DNA of 64,000 bases from Parvibaculum sp963975745 (GTDB taxonomy: Bacteria; Pseudomonadota; Alphaproteobacteria; Parvibaculales; Parvibaculaceae): the NCBI RefSeq assembly GCF_963975745.1, contig NZ_CAXBIB010000011.1:1-64000 (forward strand), in the 5' to 3' direction. This document shows, one piece after another, positions 6,908-15,347 of the stretch (positions are counted from its first letter, which is position 1; every line of letters starts with the position of its first letter). The notes under the pieces were generated by a model. It saw only the letters and a program-made list of their open reading frames with translations. It was not told where the DNA came from and searched no databases. A program made the position numbers and the translations under genes.

Positions 6908-7361
6908 TCTTCTTTGCCTGCCGTGCCGCCTGTTCGATTTCATGAAGCTTGTCGGCCGAGCGCACCAGCGAGGCCAGCCGCCGCGCCTGCCGCTCGCCCA
7001 GCGCCTCGTCGCGCGTCACCTTGCGCTGCGCCTCGAGATCGGCGATCTCGCGGGCGATCAGCTTGATCAGACGTCCCGCCAGCGCCTCGGCATCGACCGG
7101 CAGCGGCGCACCGGTTGCCGTGTACTGCGTCGAGCGGATTTCCTTCCGCGTCGGCCAGCCGTCGCGTCGCGCGCGTGCCGAGATTTTCTGAAACTTGATG
7201 CCGTGCGCATCGGCGATTTCCTTGACCTTCCGCGCGCCGATCTCGTAATCGGCGCGGATGCGGTCCCAGTCGATGCCCGCATCGTCGGGCTTGCGCCGCG
7301 CCGCTTTCGGAGCCGCGCGCGGCTTCGCCGCCGCGGCGGATGTCTTCCGCTTCGTCGCCAT
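6756..7361 (-). CDS. GTA small terminase-like protein
   Basis: A 201-aa protein with a basic Ala/Lys-rich start. A helix-turn-helix follows at about residues 31-75 (RADYEIGARKVKEIADAHGI, then KISARARRDGW) of the kind seen in phage small terminases, which recognise DNA and regulate the large subunit. The second half is a long charged helix. It precedes and overlaps the large terminase gene, as gp1 does in RcGTA-type clusters. The ATG at 7361 was chosen because upstream in-frame sequence is part of the repeat element region. It is longer than RcGTA gp1, mainly through the C-terminal helical part. Confidence 0.7.
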   Translation of the reverse strand: MATKRKTSAAAAKPRAAPKAARRKPDDAGIDWDRIRADYEIGARKVKEIADAHGIKFQKISARARRDGWPTRKEIRSTQYTATGAPLPVDAEALAGRLIKLIAREIADLEAQRKVTRDEALGERQARRLASLVRSADKLHEIEQAARQAKKNDPESDRAKRRAEDERILTELRDRFARCFAAADAGAVREAADAARGAGAP

Positions 7362-7483
7362 GTTCGGTCCGGATGCAATTCTGGAGATGGACAGTAAGTG
7401 GGTATCGAGCGCGGCGCTGACAAGCGGGGATATCTTTCGAGGCGTGGTTTTTTCGCGGCAGCCAAACGCAAGGAAGGGAGGAA

Positions 7484-7626
7484 TGCACGCAGAGACGCAG
7501 AGACGCAGAGAAGAACAATTGCGCCTTCGGCGCGAAGCGCCAGTCATTCCTCCTTTCGGCTGTCTGGAGAAAACACTGCTTTCGCGTCACCCGCTGCACC
7601 TCTGCGTCTCTGCGCCTCTGCGTGCA
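7484..7626. mobile_element. 143-bp MITE-like element with 27-bp terminal inverted repeats
   Basis: The left arm (7484-7510) is built of ACGCAGAG units. The right arm (7600-7626) is its reverse complement with one mismatch in 27 positions. The interior holds a GGCGC hairpin (GCGCCTTCGGCGC and GCGAAGCGCC). There is no coding capacity. A decayed partial copy with the same two components is at 2839-2920. No target-site duplication is obvious to me. It lies between the divergent small-terminase and Nudix genes, and the rest of that gap shows no clear feature. Confidence 0.65.
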
Positions 7627-7701
7627 AACCCCTTCCCTTCGAGAATCCGCCACAACCGCCGCCGACTCGGCTATGCTCGCCCCGTCCAACCCGGAGTTCC
7701 C

Positions 7702-8166
7702 ATGCTGCGCCGAATGATCGTCTCGCTTCGCTACACGCTGCGCCGCCACGCGCCGAGCGCGCCGCAGCGCCAGGTCGGCGCCATCCCCTATGCGGTGGTC
7801 GACGGCCAGGTCGCGGTGCTGCTGGTCACCTCGCGGCGCACCGGGCGCTGGATCTTTCCCAAGGGCGGGCTGATGACGGGGCTGACGCCGGCCGAGGCCG
7901 CCGCGCGCGAGGCCTTCGAGGAAGCCGGCGTCGAGGGCGAGGTCGCGCCCCTGCCGCTGGGCGCCTATGGCAGCTTCAAGCGGCGCGGCCTCCGGCCGCT
8001 CCCGATCGAGGTCGAACTCTATCCGCTGCGCGTCACGCAGCAGCATGAGGACTGGCCCGAGAAGCGGCAGCGCCGCCGCCACTGGGCCTCGCTGAACGAG
8101 GCCCGCAAGCTGCTGTCGGAACCGCGCCTTGCCGAACTGGCATTGATGCTGCGCGGGCAGCCGTAG
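7702..8166 (+). CDS. Nudix hydrolase
   Basis: A 154-aa Nudix protein that would hydrolyse a nucleoside-diphosphate-linked substrate. The Nudix region reads PKGGLMTGLTPAEAAAREAF and then EEAGV. The REAFEEAGV core, with its metal-binding glutamates, is intact. The glutamate usually found in the GE position is replaced (TGLTP), which is common in the alphaproteobacterial PKG-type Nudix subgroup. The ATG at 7702 follows CCGGAGTTCCC. It is divergent from the GTA cluster and convergent with the phosphate transporter. Substrate cannot be told from sequence. Confidence 0.9.
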   Translation: MLRRMIVSLRYTLRRHAPSAPQRQVGAIPYAVVDGQVAVLLVTSRRTGRWIFPKGGLMTGLTPAEAAAREAFEEAGVEGEVAPLPLGAYGSFKRRGLRPLPIEVELYPLRVTQQHEDWPEKRQRRRHWASLNEARKLLSEPRLAELALMLRGQP

Positions 8167-8199
8167 CAGCGGAAAGAGGTGCCGTGCATCCCTCTCAAC

Positions 8200-8341
8200 C
8201 CACCCGCCCCTGGGGGCGGGTCGAAAAATTCGAGCTTGCGAAGAATTTTTCGGGGCGGGGGAGAGGGCGCCGCGGCCCCCGCCCCGAAATTTGTTTCGCT
8301 TGCGCTTCACAAATTTCGACCCTCCCCAAGGGGAGGGTGGC
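8200..8341. repeat. paired hairpin repeats between convergent genes
   Basis: Two long imperfect hairpins lie back to back: one around CGAAAAATTCG/CGAAGAATTTTTCG and one around CGAAATTTG/CACAAATTTCG. They are capped by G/C-rich CCCGCCCCTGGGGGCGGG and CCTCCCCAAGGGGAGGG blocks. The same architecture is found at 44996-45166 and a single unit at 36101-36129. It sits between the Nudix and phosphate-transporter 3' ends, so besides being a dispersed repeat it may act as a bidirectional terminator. Confidence 0.65.
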
Positions 8342-8377
8342 GACAAGGAGGTAACCGACTAGTTTTTGACGGCCGCC

Positions 8378-9886
8378 TCAAGCCATGGTGAGTTTCAGCA
8401 CCACATAGATACCGCCCGCCAGCATTCCGGCCGCCGGCACGGTGATCACCCAGGCGGCGGCGATGGTCAGCACATGGGCGCGCCGCACCAGACGGCGTGC
8501 CTCGCGCTTGGTCTGGCGGCGGATCGCCTCTTCGGGCGTCTTGTTCAGCGTGTCGGGGTCGCCGGCGCGGACCTTCTTCTTTTTCGGCGCATCGGCATTG
8601 AGGCCGTTATTGGCCAGGAATTCGCGCAGGAAGCCGACGCCGAAGACGCCGCCGATCGCGATATGGGTCGAGGAGACCGGCAGGCCCAGCGCCGAGGCGA
8701 TCAGCACCGTGATGGCGGCGGCCAGCGCGACGCAGAAGGCGCGCACCGCATCCATCTTGGTGATCTTCTCGCCCACCGTGCGAATGAGGCGCGGGCCGAA
8801 CAGTGCCAGGCCGAGCGCGATGCCCATGGCGCCGATCAGCAGCACCCAGAGCGGCAGCGCCACCTTGTCGGGCGCGGCCTGACCGGCCTCGGCCGCGGCC
8901 ACGATGGCGGCCAGCGGACCGACTGCATTGGCGACGTCGTTGGCGCCATGCGCAAAGGACAGGAGGGCGGCGGCGAAGATCAGCGGCAGGGTGAAGAGCT
9001 TGGCCACATGCTTGCGGCGGTTCTCGATCGCCGCGGCGCGCCGCTCGACCCAGGGCCGGGTCATGAACCAGCCGGCGACGAAACCGGCCGCGCCGAGCGC
9101 CCAGACCGTTCCGGCTGCGGGCTTCCAGACACGCGAGAAGCCCTTCAGCGCCAGATACATCGCGAAGACGCCGGCCATCAGGCCGATCATCACCGGCACC
9201 CAGCGTTTCGCCGCCGCGATGCGGTCGTCGTCGCGGAACAGCACCCGCCATTTGACGAAACCGAGAAGGGCGGCCGCGATGATGCCGCCCATCACCGGCG
9301 AGATCACCCAGCTCGCCGCGATCGCGCCCATCATCGGCCAGTTGATCGCCGCCATGCCGGCGGCGGCGATGCCGGCGCCGACCACGCCGCCGACGATCGA
9401 ATGGGTCGTCGAGACGGGCGCGTTGAGGAAGGTCGCGAGATGCAGCCACATGCCGGCCGCAAGGAGCGACGCCACCATCAGCATCACGAAATCGAGGACC
9501 TGGAACGCTTCGGCCGGCTGCACGATGTTGCGCGAGATCGTGTTGACGACGTCGCCGCCCGCCAGGATCGCGCCCGCCGCCTCGCAGATCGCGGCGATGA
9601 CCAGCGCGGCGCCGAGCGGCAGGGCGCGGCTGCCGACCGCCGGCCCCATGTTGTTGGCGACGTCGTTGGCGCCGATGTTCAGCGCCATGTAGCCGGCGAT
9701 CACGCCGCCCGCGATCACGAACAGGCTCAACGGCCCTGCCGGGGCAAGGCCGCTCATGAACAGGAACACCGCCAGCAGGAAAATGATCGCCAGACCCGGC
9801 GCCGCGATCGAGCGCGACAGCGCATAGGTCGCCTCTTCGAGACGGACGACCTTTTTCAGATCCTTGTCGAGTGTGCTCTTCGCCAA
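8378..9886 (-). CDS. pit: PiT-family inorganic phosphate transporter
   Basis: A 502-aa integral membrane protein that imports phosphate (usually as a metal-phosphate complex) with protons. The two family signatures are present as GANDVANNMGPAVGS (N-terminal repeat, about residue 73) and GANDVANAVGPLA (C-terminal repeat). The substrate-path motifs APVSTTHSIVGG and LPVSSTHIAIGG are also present, with about ten hydrophobic segments. The start is a TTG at 9886 behind GGGGGCGA; no ATG fits. A triple Pho box lies about 85 bp upstream, so control by PhoB is likely. In Sinorhizobium PhoB represses the related orfA-pit operon; here no orfA-like gene precedes pit. Confidence 0.93.
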   Translation of the reverse strand: MAKSTLDKDLKKVVRLEEATYALSRSIAAPGLAIIFLLAVFLFMSGLAPAGPLSLFVIAGGVIAGYMALNIGANDVANNMGPAVGSRALPLGAALVIAAICEAAGAILAGGDVVNTISRNIVQPAEAFQVLDFVMLMVASLLAAGMWLHLATFLNAPVSTTHSIVGGVVGAGIAAAGMAAINWPMMGAIAASWVISPVMGGIIAAALLGFVKWRVLFRDDDRIAAAKRWVPVMIGLMAGVFAMYLALKGFSRVWKPAAGTVWALGAAGFVAGWFMTRPWVERRAAAIENRRKHVAKLFTLPLIFAAALLSFAHGANDVANAVGPLAAIVAAAEAGQAAPDKVALPLWVLLIGAMGIALGLALFGPRLIRTVGEKITKMDAVRAFCVALAAAITVLIASALGLPVSSTHIAIGGVFGVGFLREFLANNGLNADAPKKKKVRAGDPDTLNKTPEEAIRRQTKREARRLVRRAHVLTIAAAWVITVPAAGMLAGGIYVVLKLTMA

Positions 9887-9970
9887 AATCGCCCCCGAAT
9901 CGTCCGCCGCCCGCGGGCAGACCGGCCGGGGAGAGCCTTTAGCATTTCGGGCGGTTCCCGCCTAGGGTTT

Positions 9971-10003
9971 GTGACAGTTTTTTGACAGTTGCGTGACAGA
10001 GGG
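9971..10003 (-). promoter_or_regulatory. triple 11-bp Pho box upstream of pit
   Basis: On the minus strand, CTGTCAC, CTGTCAA and CTGTCAC occur at an exact 11-bp period, matching the PhoB direct-repeat site (CTGTCA units 11 bp apart). The array lies between the end of the YcgN-type gene and the pit start, in the orientation of pit transcription. A nearly identical array, including an adjoining run of C, lies inside the citrate synthase gene at 46022-46054. Confidence 0.75.
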
Positions 10004-10027
10004 GGGGGTCCGCTGCCGTTTTCGCTG

Positions 10028-10489
10028 TCACTCGGGGGGCATCAGCGGCCAGTCGACGATGCGGTCCTCGAGGTCTTCCATGTCGACCTCGTCCTCGTAG
10101 AGAAACCGTCCGTGGACGGACATACCGGCCAGCCGTACTGCCTCGTATTCGCCCGAGACCAGCGGGTGCCACCAGGGCAGATCCTTGCCTTCCTTCAACA
10201 GCCTGTAGGCGCAGGAGGGCGGCATCCAGTCGATGTCATCGAGATTCTTCGGCGTCAGCGTCACGCAATCGGGCACGCGCACAGAGCGGTTCGGATAGTC
10301 GGAGCAGCGGCAGGTCTCCGCATCCAGCAGACGGCAGGCGATGTCGGTATATTCGATCGTGCCCGTGTCCTCGTCCTCGAGCTTGGTCAGGCAGCACTTC
10401 GCGCAGCCGTCGCAGAGGCTCTCCCACTCCGCGCGGTTCATTTCGTCAAGGCGTTTGACACGCCAGAAGGGTTCGCCGGTGCCGTTCAT
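10028..10489 (-). CDS. YcgN/UPF0260 cysteine-cluster protein
   Basis: A 153-aa protein of the UPF0260 (YcgN, YkgJ-like) family. It has the conserved cysteine arrangement: CDGCAKCCLTKLEDED near residue 27, then ACRLLDAETCRCSDYPNR, and DC and SCAYRL further on. The cysteines probably bind a metal or iron-sulfur centre; the family's reaction is not known. The ATG at 10489 opens MNGTGEPFWRVKRL, typical of the family. It is followed by the Pho box and pit but is unlikely to share their promoter. Confidence 0.88.
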   Translation of the reverse strand: MNGTGEPFWRVKRLDEMNRAEWESLCDGCAKCCLTKLEDEDTGTIEYTDIACRLLDAETCRCSDYPNRSVRVPDCVTLTPKNLDDIDWMPPSCAYRLLKEGKDLPWWHPLVSGEYEAVRLAGMSVHGRFLYEDEVDMEDLEDRIVDWPLMPPE

Positions 10490-10693
10490 TCCGGGACAGA
10501 AGCGCGCGCCGCGGCTTCCGTCAAGCGGTTCCGGAAAGTCGCACTTTTCCTGCCCCCGCTTTGCCGCGATGCCGCCCTATTCCCCGCACAAAGTTGATCC
10601 AGTCTCGTTTCGGCGCAGATCCGGCTGGCACAAGGCTCGCATGAAAACCCTGTCCGGATAACGCCGGACGTGTAGCTTTCGAGGCCATTAACC

Positions 10694-12748
10694 GTGTCGC
10701 AGGACGATCACGATCTCTACCCGATGCGCGCGCAGCAGCGCGGCACGCCGGTGCACGACCTGCCGATACCGCCGGACAGGAATGACGGCGACCGCCCGCG
10801 CGCGAAACGGCGCTGGCAGCCCGACCTCCTCGCGACAACATCATTCATTCTGACGGCGTTCATTCTGGGCACGTTTACACTGGTCCTGTTGATGTTGCCC
10901 AACCTGCAACGGGTGATCGATGCCGGGCCCGATGAAACGCTGATGCTGACGGTGCTCGACACCAATGGCGACGAGATCGGCAGCCGCGGCAAACGCACGG
11001 CACCAACCGTTCCGCTTGGCGAACTGCCGCCCTATCTGATCATGGCCGTGCTCGCGACCGAGGATCGCCGTTTCTACCAACACAACGGTTTCGATCCGCG
11101 CGGCATCGCGCGCGCCATGTGGTCAAATCTCAAGGCGCTCGACTTCGTCGAAGGCGGATCGACGATCACGCAGCAGGTCGCCAAGAATCTCTATCTCGAC
11201 AACCGCCGCACCGTCATGCGCAAGGCACAGGAAGCGCTGATCACGCTCTGGCTCGAGAGCAATCTTTCCAAGGACGAAATCCTGACGCTCTATCTCAACC
11301 GCATCTACATGGGTGCCGGCAATTACGGCATGGACGCGGCAGCGCAGTACTACTTCGGCAAGTCCGTGCGCGACGTATCGCTTGCCGAGGCCGCCATTCT
11401 GGCCGGCTTGCCGAAAGCGCCGAGCCGCTTCGCGCCCAGCAACAACCTTGAGCGTGCCCGCACCCGTGCAGGTCAGGTCCTCGACCGTCTTGTCGATTCC
11501 GGAACGCTGACCGCTCAGGAAGTCGCAGGCGCGCGCGCCAACCCGGCCGATGTCGTGATACGTGACCGCGCCGAGGGCCAGGAATACTTCGTCGACTGGG
11601 TCGCGGCACAGGCTGCCGCAACCATGCCCGGCGCGAGCGGGCGCTATACCATTCGCACAACGCTCGATCTCCGCCGCCAGAAGGCTGCGGAAGCCGCCAT
11701 CACGAAAGCGCTAGCCGATGCCGGCGACGCGCGCAACGTCTCGCAGGCCGCACTGGTAGCCCTCGGTCCCGACGGCGCCGTGCGCGCGATGGTCGGCGGG
11801 CGTTCCTATCTCGAAAGCCAGTTCAACCGCGCAACGCAAGCAATGCGGCAACCGGGATCGGCGTTCAAGCCCATCGTCTATCTGGCGGCACTGGAAGCCG
11901 GCTACACGCCCGACAGTCCGGTTACGGATGAACCCGTTTCGATGGGCGGCTGGACACCACGCAACGCATCGGCGCGCGACTGGGGCACCGTCAGCCTTGC
12001 CACCGCGCTCGCTCATTCGATCAACACGATCGCGGTGCAGGTCGGCGACAAGGTCGGCATGGACCGTATCGGCAATGCCGCACGACGGCTCGGTCTCGAA
12101 CGGCCCTTGCCGCGCAATCTCTCGGTCGTTCTCGGTAGCGCGGAAGTGACGCTGCTGGAGCTGACATCGGCCTATTCGGTGTTCGGAAACGAGGGACGGA
12201 GAGCCGCGCCCTACGGCATTTCCGAAATCGTCGCCGAGAACGGCGATGTACTCTACGCGCATGTACCTGACGTGACGCAAGCGACCAAGCCGGAGCATGC
12301 GCATGACATGACCTACATGCTCCATAGCGTGATGACGGATGGCACGGGACGGGGCGCCCGGATCGGGGGCCGGCTTGCCGCCGGGAAAACCGGCACCAGC
12401 CAGGACAATCGCGATGCCTGGTTCATCGGCTATACAGGCAACGAGACGGCGGGCGTCTGGTTCGGCAATGACGACAGCACGCCGACCGACGGCGCCGCCG
12501 GAAGCAATGTCGCCGCCACCGCCTGGCGCGAATACATGGCCGCCGCCCAGCAGGGACAGCCACCCGCACCACTCCCCGGCGCCGTACGCTACCGCGACGC
12601 CACAATCAGGACGGCCACCAGCGCGCCGACGGGATTCTTTGCCGAACTGAGCGACCTCTTTTCGGCTGCGCCGAAGCTTGAGGGCCGGCCGGGCAACTGG
12701 GGGCAAGGCTTCCGGCGAGGCGGCGAAACGATTGGCGGCCGGCGTTAG
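10694..12748 (+). CDS. class A penicillin-binding protein (PBP1A type)
   Basis: A 684-aa bifunctional peptidoglycan synthase. Order: a basic cytoplasmic tail, one transmembrane helix (about 45-69), the GT51 glycosyltransferase (ATEDRRFYQH with catalytic E123, then EGGSTITQQVAKNLY), and a transpeptidase domain with S389 in RQPGSAFKP, SIN, and K565 in AGKTGTSQD. It polymerises and cross-links glycan strands in the periplasm. The start is a GTG at 10694 with GAGG upstream. A 6-bp-arm inverted repeat, GTCCGG-ATAACG-CCGGAC (10652-10669), lies just before the gene and may be regulatory. It is monocistronic by spacing. Confidence 0.92.
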   Translation: MSQDDHDLYPMRAQQRGTPVHDLPIPPDRNDGDRPRAKRRWQPDLLATTSFILTAFILGTFTLVLLMLPNLQRVIDAGPDETLMLTVLDTNGDEIGSRGKRTAPTVPLGELPPYLIMAVLATEDRRFYQHNGFDPRGIARAMWSNLKALDFVEGGSTITQQVAKNLYLDNRRTVMRKAQEALITLWLESNLSKDEILTLYLNRIYMGAGNYGMDAAAQYYFGKSVRDVSLAEAAILAGLPKAPSRFAPSNNLERARTRAGQVLDRLVDSGTLTAQEVAGARANPADVVIRDRAEGQEYFVDWVAAQAAATMPGASGRYTIRTTLDLRRQKAAEAAITKALADAGDARNVSQAALVALGPDGAVRAMVGGRSYLESQFNRATQAMRQPGSAFKPIVYLAALEAGYTPDSPVTDEPVSMGGWTPRNASARDWGTVSLATALAHSINTIAVQVGDKVGMDRIGNAARRLGLERPLPRNLSVVLGSAEVTLLELTSAYSVFGNEGRRAAPYGISEIVAENGDVLYAHVPDVTQATKPEHAHDMTYMLHSVMTDGTGRGARIGGRLAAGKTGTSQDNRDAWFIGYTGNETAGVWFGNDDSTPTDGAAGSNVAATAWREYMAAAQQGQPPAPLPGAVRYRDATIRTATSAPTGFFAELSDLFSAAPKLEGRPGNWGQGFRRGGETIGGRR

Positions 12749-12820
12749 GACTGCGTTTGCGTCAGACGGTCCGATGCGCCATACAGGCTCATCGTCACCA
12801 CCACCCAGAGATTTTCCAGC

Positions 12821-14629
12821 TTGGCCCCCCCGCTTCTCGCCCTTCGCGACATTCGCGTCGTCTTCGCCGACCAGGTGTTGATCGCGGGGGCGAGTTTTGC
12901 ACTCGCGGCAGGCGACAGGCTGTGCCTTGTCGGGCGCAACGGTTCGGGAAAATCGACTTTGCTGCGGATTGCCGCCGGCCTTGTCGAACCCGATGGCGGC
13001 GAGATCTTCCGTCAGCCGGGCACGCGCATCGCCTATCTCGAGCAGATGCCCGACTTCGGCAAGGCTGCAAGCGTTCTCGACTTTGTAACAGCCGGCGGCG
13101 CCGAACAGCACAAGGCCTTGGCAGCTCTCGACGAATTGAAGCTTTCGCCCTCGGCTGTCCCTTCGACGCTGTCGGGCGGTGAGGGCCGCAAGGCGGCACT
13201 GGCGCGTGTGCTGGCCGAAGAACCCGATATCCTTCTGCTGGACGAACCGACCAATCATCTCGACCTGCCGTCGATCGAATGGCTGGAGCAGACGCTGTCG
13301 CAATTCCGTGGCGCCTTCGTGTTGATCAGCCATGACCGGGCGTTTCTGCGCCGCCTCACTGCGGGCTGCCTCTGGCTCGAGCGCGGCACGATCCGGCGGC
13401 TCGACAAGGGCTTCGCGGCATTTGAAGACTGGTCGGAACAGATACTGGCCGAGGAGGAGATCGTCGCGCACAAGCTCGACCGGCTGATCGAGCAGGAAAC
13501 GCAATGGTCGCGCGAAGGAATTTCGGCACGGCGTACACGCAACCAGGGCCGGTTGCGTCGCCTTCATTCCATGCGCGCCGATCGCGCGCGCCGCGTCGGT
13601 CAGACCGGACGCGTCGAGCTGGTTGCCGAGAGCGGATCCGCCTCAGGTTCGCTGGTCGTCGAGGCCCGCGGGATTTCGAAGAGCTGGCCGCAACCGGATG
13701 GCAGCGAACGGGTTGCCGTGCGCGATTTTTCGACCCGCATCATGCGGGGCGACAAGGTCGGACTGATCGGACCCAATGGCGCCGGCAAGACGACGCTGCT
13801 GAAAATACTGACCGGCGCCCTTGAACCCGACAGCGGGACGGTCCGTCTCGGCACCAACCTCACGCCCGTCTATGTCGACCAGACGCGGGCGGCGCTCGAT
13901 CCCGAAGCAACGCTCTGGCAGACGCTCTGCGAGGGCGGCGGCGATCAGGTCCTGGTGCGCGGCAAGCCGCGCCATGTCGTTTCCTATCTGAAGGACTTCC
14001 TGTTCCGCGAGTCGCAGGCGCGCCAGCCCGTCAAGGCGCTGTCGGGGGGCGAGCAATGCCGCCTGTTGCTGGCCCGGGCGCTCGCCAAGCCATCGAACCT
14101 GCTCATTCTCGACGAACCGACCAACGATCTCGACATGGAAACGCTCGACCTCCTGCAGGAAATGCTGGCCGATTACGACGGCACGGTGTTGCTGGTCAGC
14201 CATGACCGGGACTTTCTCGATCGCGTCGTCACCTCTGTCATCGCGCTGGACGGCAATGGCGGCGCCGTGGAATATCCGGGCGGCTATTCAGACTATCTGT
14301 CCCAGTCCCGGCGCGAAGGACCCGCGACGGCCCGAGCGGCCGCGGGGCGCGCCTCCACGCCGGCCCGACCCGACCGCGCGCGACCGGCTTCCAAGCTCAG
14401 TTACAAGGACACCAGGGCGCTGGAAGAGCTGCAGGAAAAGATGCCACGGCTGGCGCAGGAGATTGCCGTCCTTGAGAAAAAGCTCGCAGATGCGGGGCTT
14501 TACACCCGCGACCCCGACGAATTTCACCGGACGACGACACGCCACGATGCCCTCAGAGCCGAACTCGCTGCTGCCGAGGAACTCTGGCTGGAGCTTGAGC
14601 TGAAGCGCGAGGCGCTTTCCGGCGCCTGA
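12821..14629 (+). CDS. uup: ABC-F ATPase, Uup type
   Basis: A 602-aa cytoplasmic protein with two ABC domains and no membrane segment. The first Walker A is VGRNGSGKST (about 37-46), with signature LSGGEGRKAALARVL and Walker B ILLLDEPTNHLD. The second has GPNGAGKTT, signature LSGGEQCRLLLARAL and LLILDEPTNDLD. A charged linker joins them and a C-terminal coiled coil follows (LEELQEKMPRLAQEIAVLEK), which is the Uup DNA/ribosome-binding tail. The family acts on ribosomes and affects transposon excision. The start is TTG at 12821; no better start is visible. It follows the PBP gene by about 70 bp. Confidence 0.9.
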   Translation: MAPPLLALRDIRVVFADQVLIAGASFALAAGDRLCLVGRNGSGKSTLLRIAAGLVEPDGGEIFRQPGTRIAYLEQMPDFGKAASVLDFVTAGGAEQHKALAALDELKLSPSAVPSTLSGGEGRKAALARVLAEEPDILLLDEPTNHLDLPSIEWLEQTLSQFRGAFVLISHDRAFLRRLTAGCLWLERGTIRRLDKGFAAFEDWSEQILAEEEIVAHKLDRLIEQETQWSREGISARRTRNQGRLRRLHSMRADRARRVGQTGRVELVAESGSASGSLVVEARGISKSWPQPDGSERVAVRDFSTRIMRGDKVGLIGPNGAGKTTLLKILTGALEPDSGTVRLGTNLTPVYVDQTRAALDPEATLWQTLCEGGGDQVLVRGKPRHVVSYLKDFLFRESQARQPVKALSGGEQCRLLLARALAKPSNLLILDEPTNDLDMETLDLLQEMLADYDGTVLLVSHDRDFLDRVVTSVIALDGNGGAVEYPGGYSDYLSQSRREGPATARAAAGRASTPARPDRARPASKLSYKDTRALEELQEKMPRLAQEIAVLEKKLADAGLYTRDPDEFHRTTTRHDALRAELAAAEELWLELELKREALSGA

Positions 14630-14732
14630 TTAACCACGCGCGCACAATCCCTTTGACTGTTGCGCTGGCACGGTTTTGGATGGTGAGAGTTTCGATTCGC
14701 TTGGGGGATTGGCGAGACGAAACGCGGGCCGA

Positions 14733-15347
14733 ATGCGGATCCAGGAGGATCCGGGTGGGGGACTTTTGAAGCTCGTCCTGAAGCTTCTCGCTTCTTTTTC
14801 CGTCGCGCTCATCCTGGGCGTCGGTTCGGCCTTGCTTCTTCTCGGAAGCGGCGGACTTGGCGGAACGATTGCCATTGGCCCCTGGGAGTCCAGCGACGTC
14901 ATCGGTTCGTCCGAGGCCGATCCCTATACACGCGCACGCGTCGCCATTGCCGGCCTTCTGGCCCTCAATCGCAACGAGACGATCTATTTCACCGCCGCGA
15001 CGGATGACGAAGGCGCGCCGCTTCGCACCGAATGCACCTACAATATCTTTGGTTCCGATCCGCCGGCACGCTGGTGGAGCATCACAGCCTATGCTGCCGA
15101 CCACTATCTGATCCCCAATCCGCACGACCGTTATTCCTATGGCGGCAACACGGTCGCGCGCGAGGAGGACAACAGCTTCGTGATCTCGATCGGCCGCGGC
15201 GCCCGCGATGGCAACTGGATACCGACAGGCGAGAATGACGGGTCGTTCACGCTGACGCTGCGTCTTTACAATCCGAGTGAGGCGGCCGCGCGCGATCCAT
15301 CCGGGATCGTGCTGCCGCGCATCGCCAGGGAGGCATGTTCACAATGA
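14733..15347 (+). CDS. membrane-anchored DUF1214 protein (first copy)
   Basis: About 204 aa, with one N-terminal transmembrane helix (LVLKLLASFSVALILGVGSA) and an exported DUF1214 domain containing DPYTRARVAIAGLLALNRNE and WWSITAYAADHYLIPN. DUF1214 and DUF1254 are often joined in one protein; here they are two genes in reversed order, overlapping by ATGA. The start is uncertain: ATG at 14733, or a TTG at 14766 that follows GGTGGGGGAC and would give MKLVLKLLASF as in the paralogue at 59842. A second such pair lies at 59303-60411. No enzymatic role is established. Confidence 0.8.
   Translation: MRIQEDPGGGLLKLVLKLLASFSVALILGVGSALLLLGSGGLGGTIAIGPWESSDVIGSSEADPYTRARVAIAGLLALNRNETIYFTAATDDEGAPLRTECTYNIFGSDPPARWWSITAYAADHYLIPNPHDRYSYGGNTVAREEDNSFVISIGRGARDGNWIPTGENDGSFTLTLRLYNPSEAAARDPSGIVLPRIAREACSQ

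Noticed and set aside
8366..9985. A 539-codon frame opposite pit and a 528-codon frame (5270-6856) opposite the terminase
   Set aside because: Both are low-complexity, rich in His, Arg, Asp and Gln, and lie antisense to genes with diagnostic motifs.
9971..10003. The 11-bp repeats as a small CRISPR-like array
   Set aside because: The period is exactly 11 bp with no spacers of CRISPR size and no cas genes; the layout is that of a Pho box.
11711..13567. A 618-codon open frame on the minus strand opposite the PBP and uup genes
   Set aside because: It spans the boundary of two well-supported genes on the other strand and has no recognisable domain; a compositional shadow.
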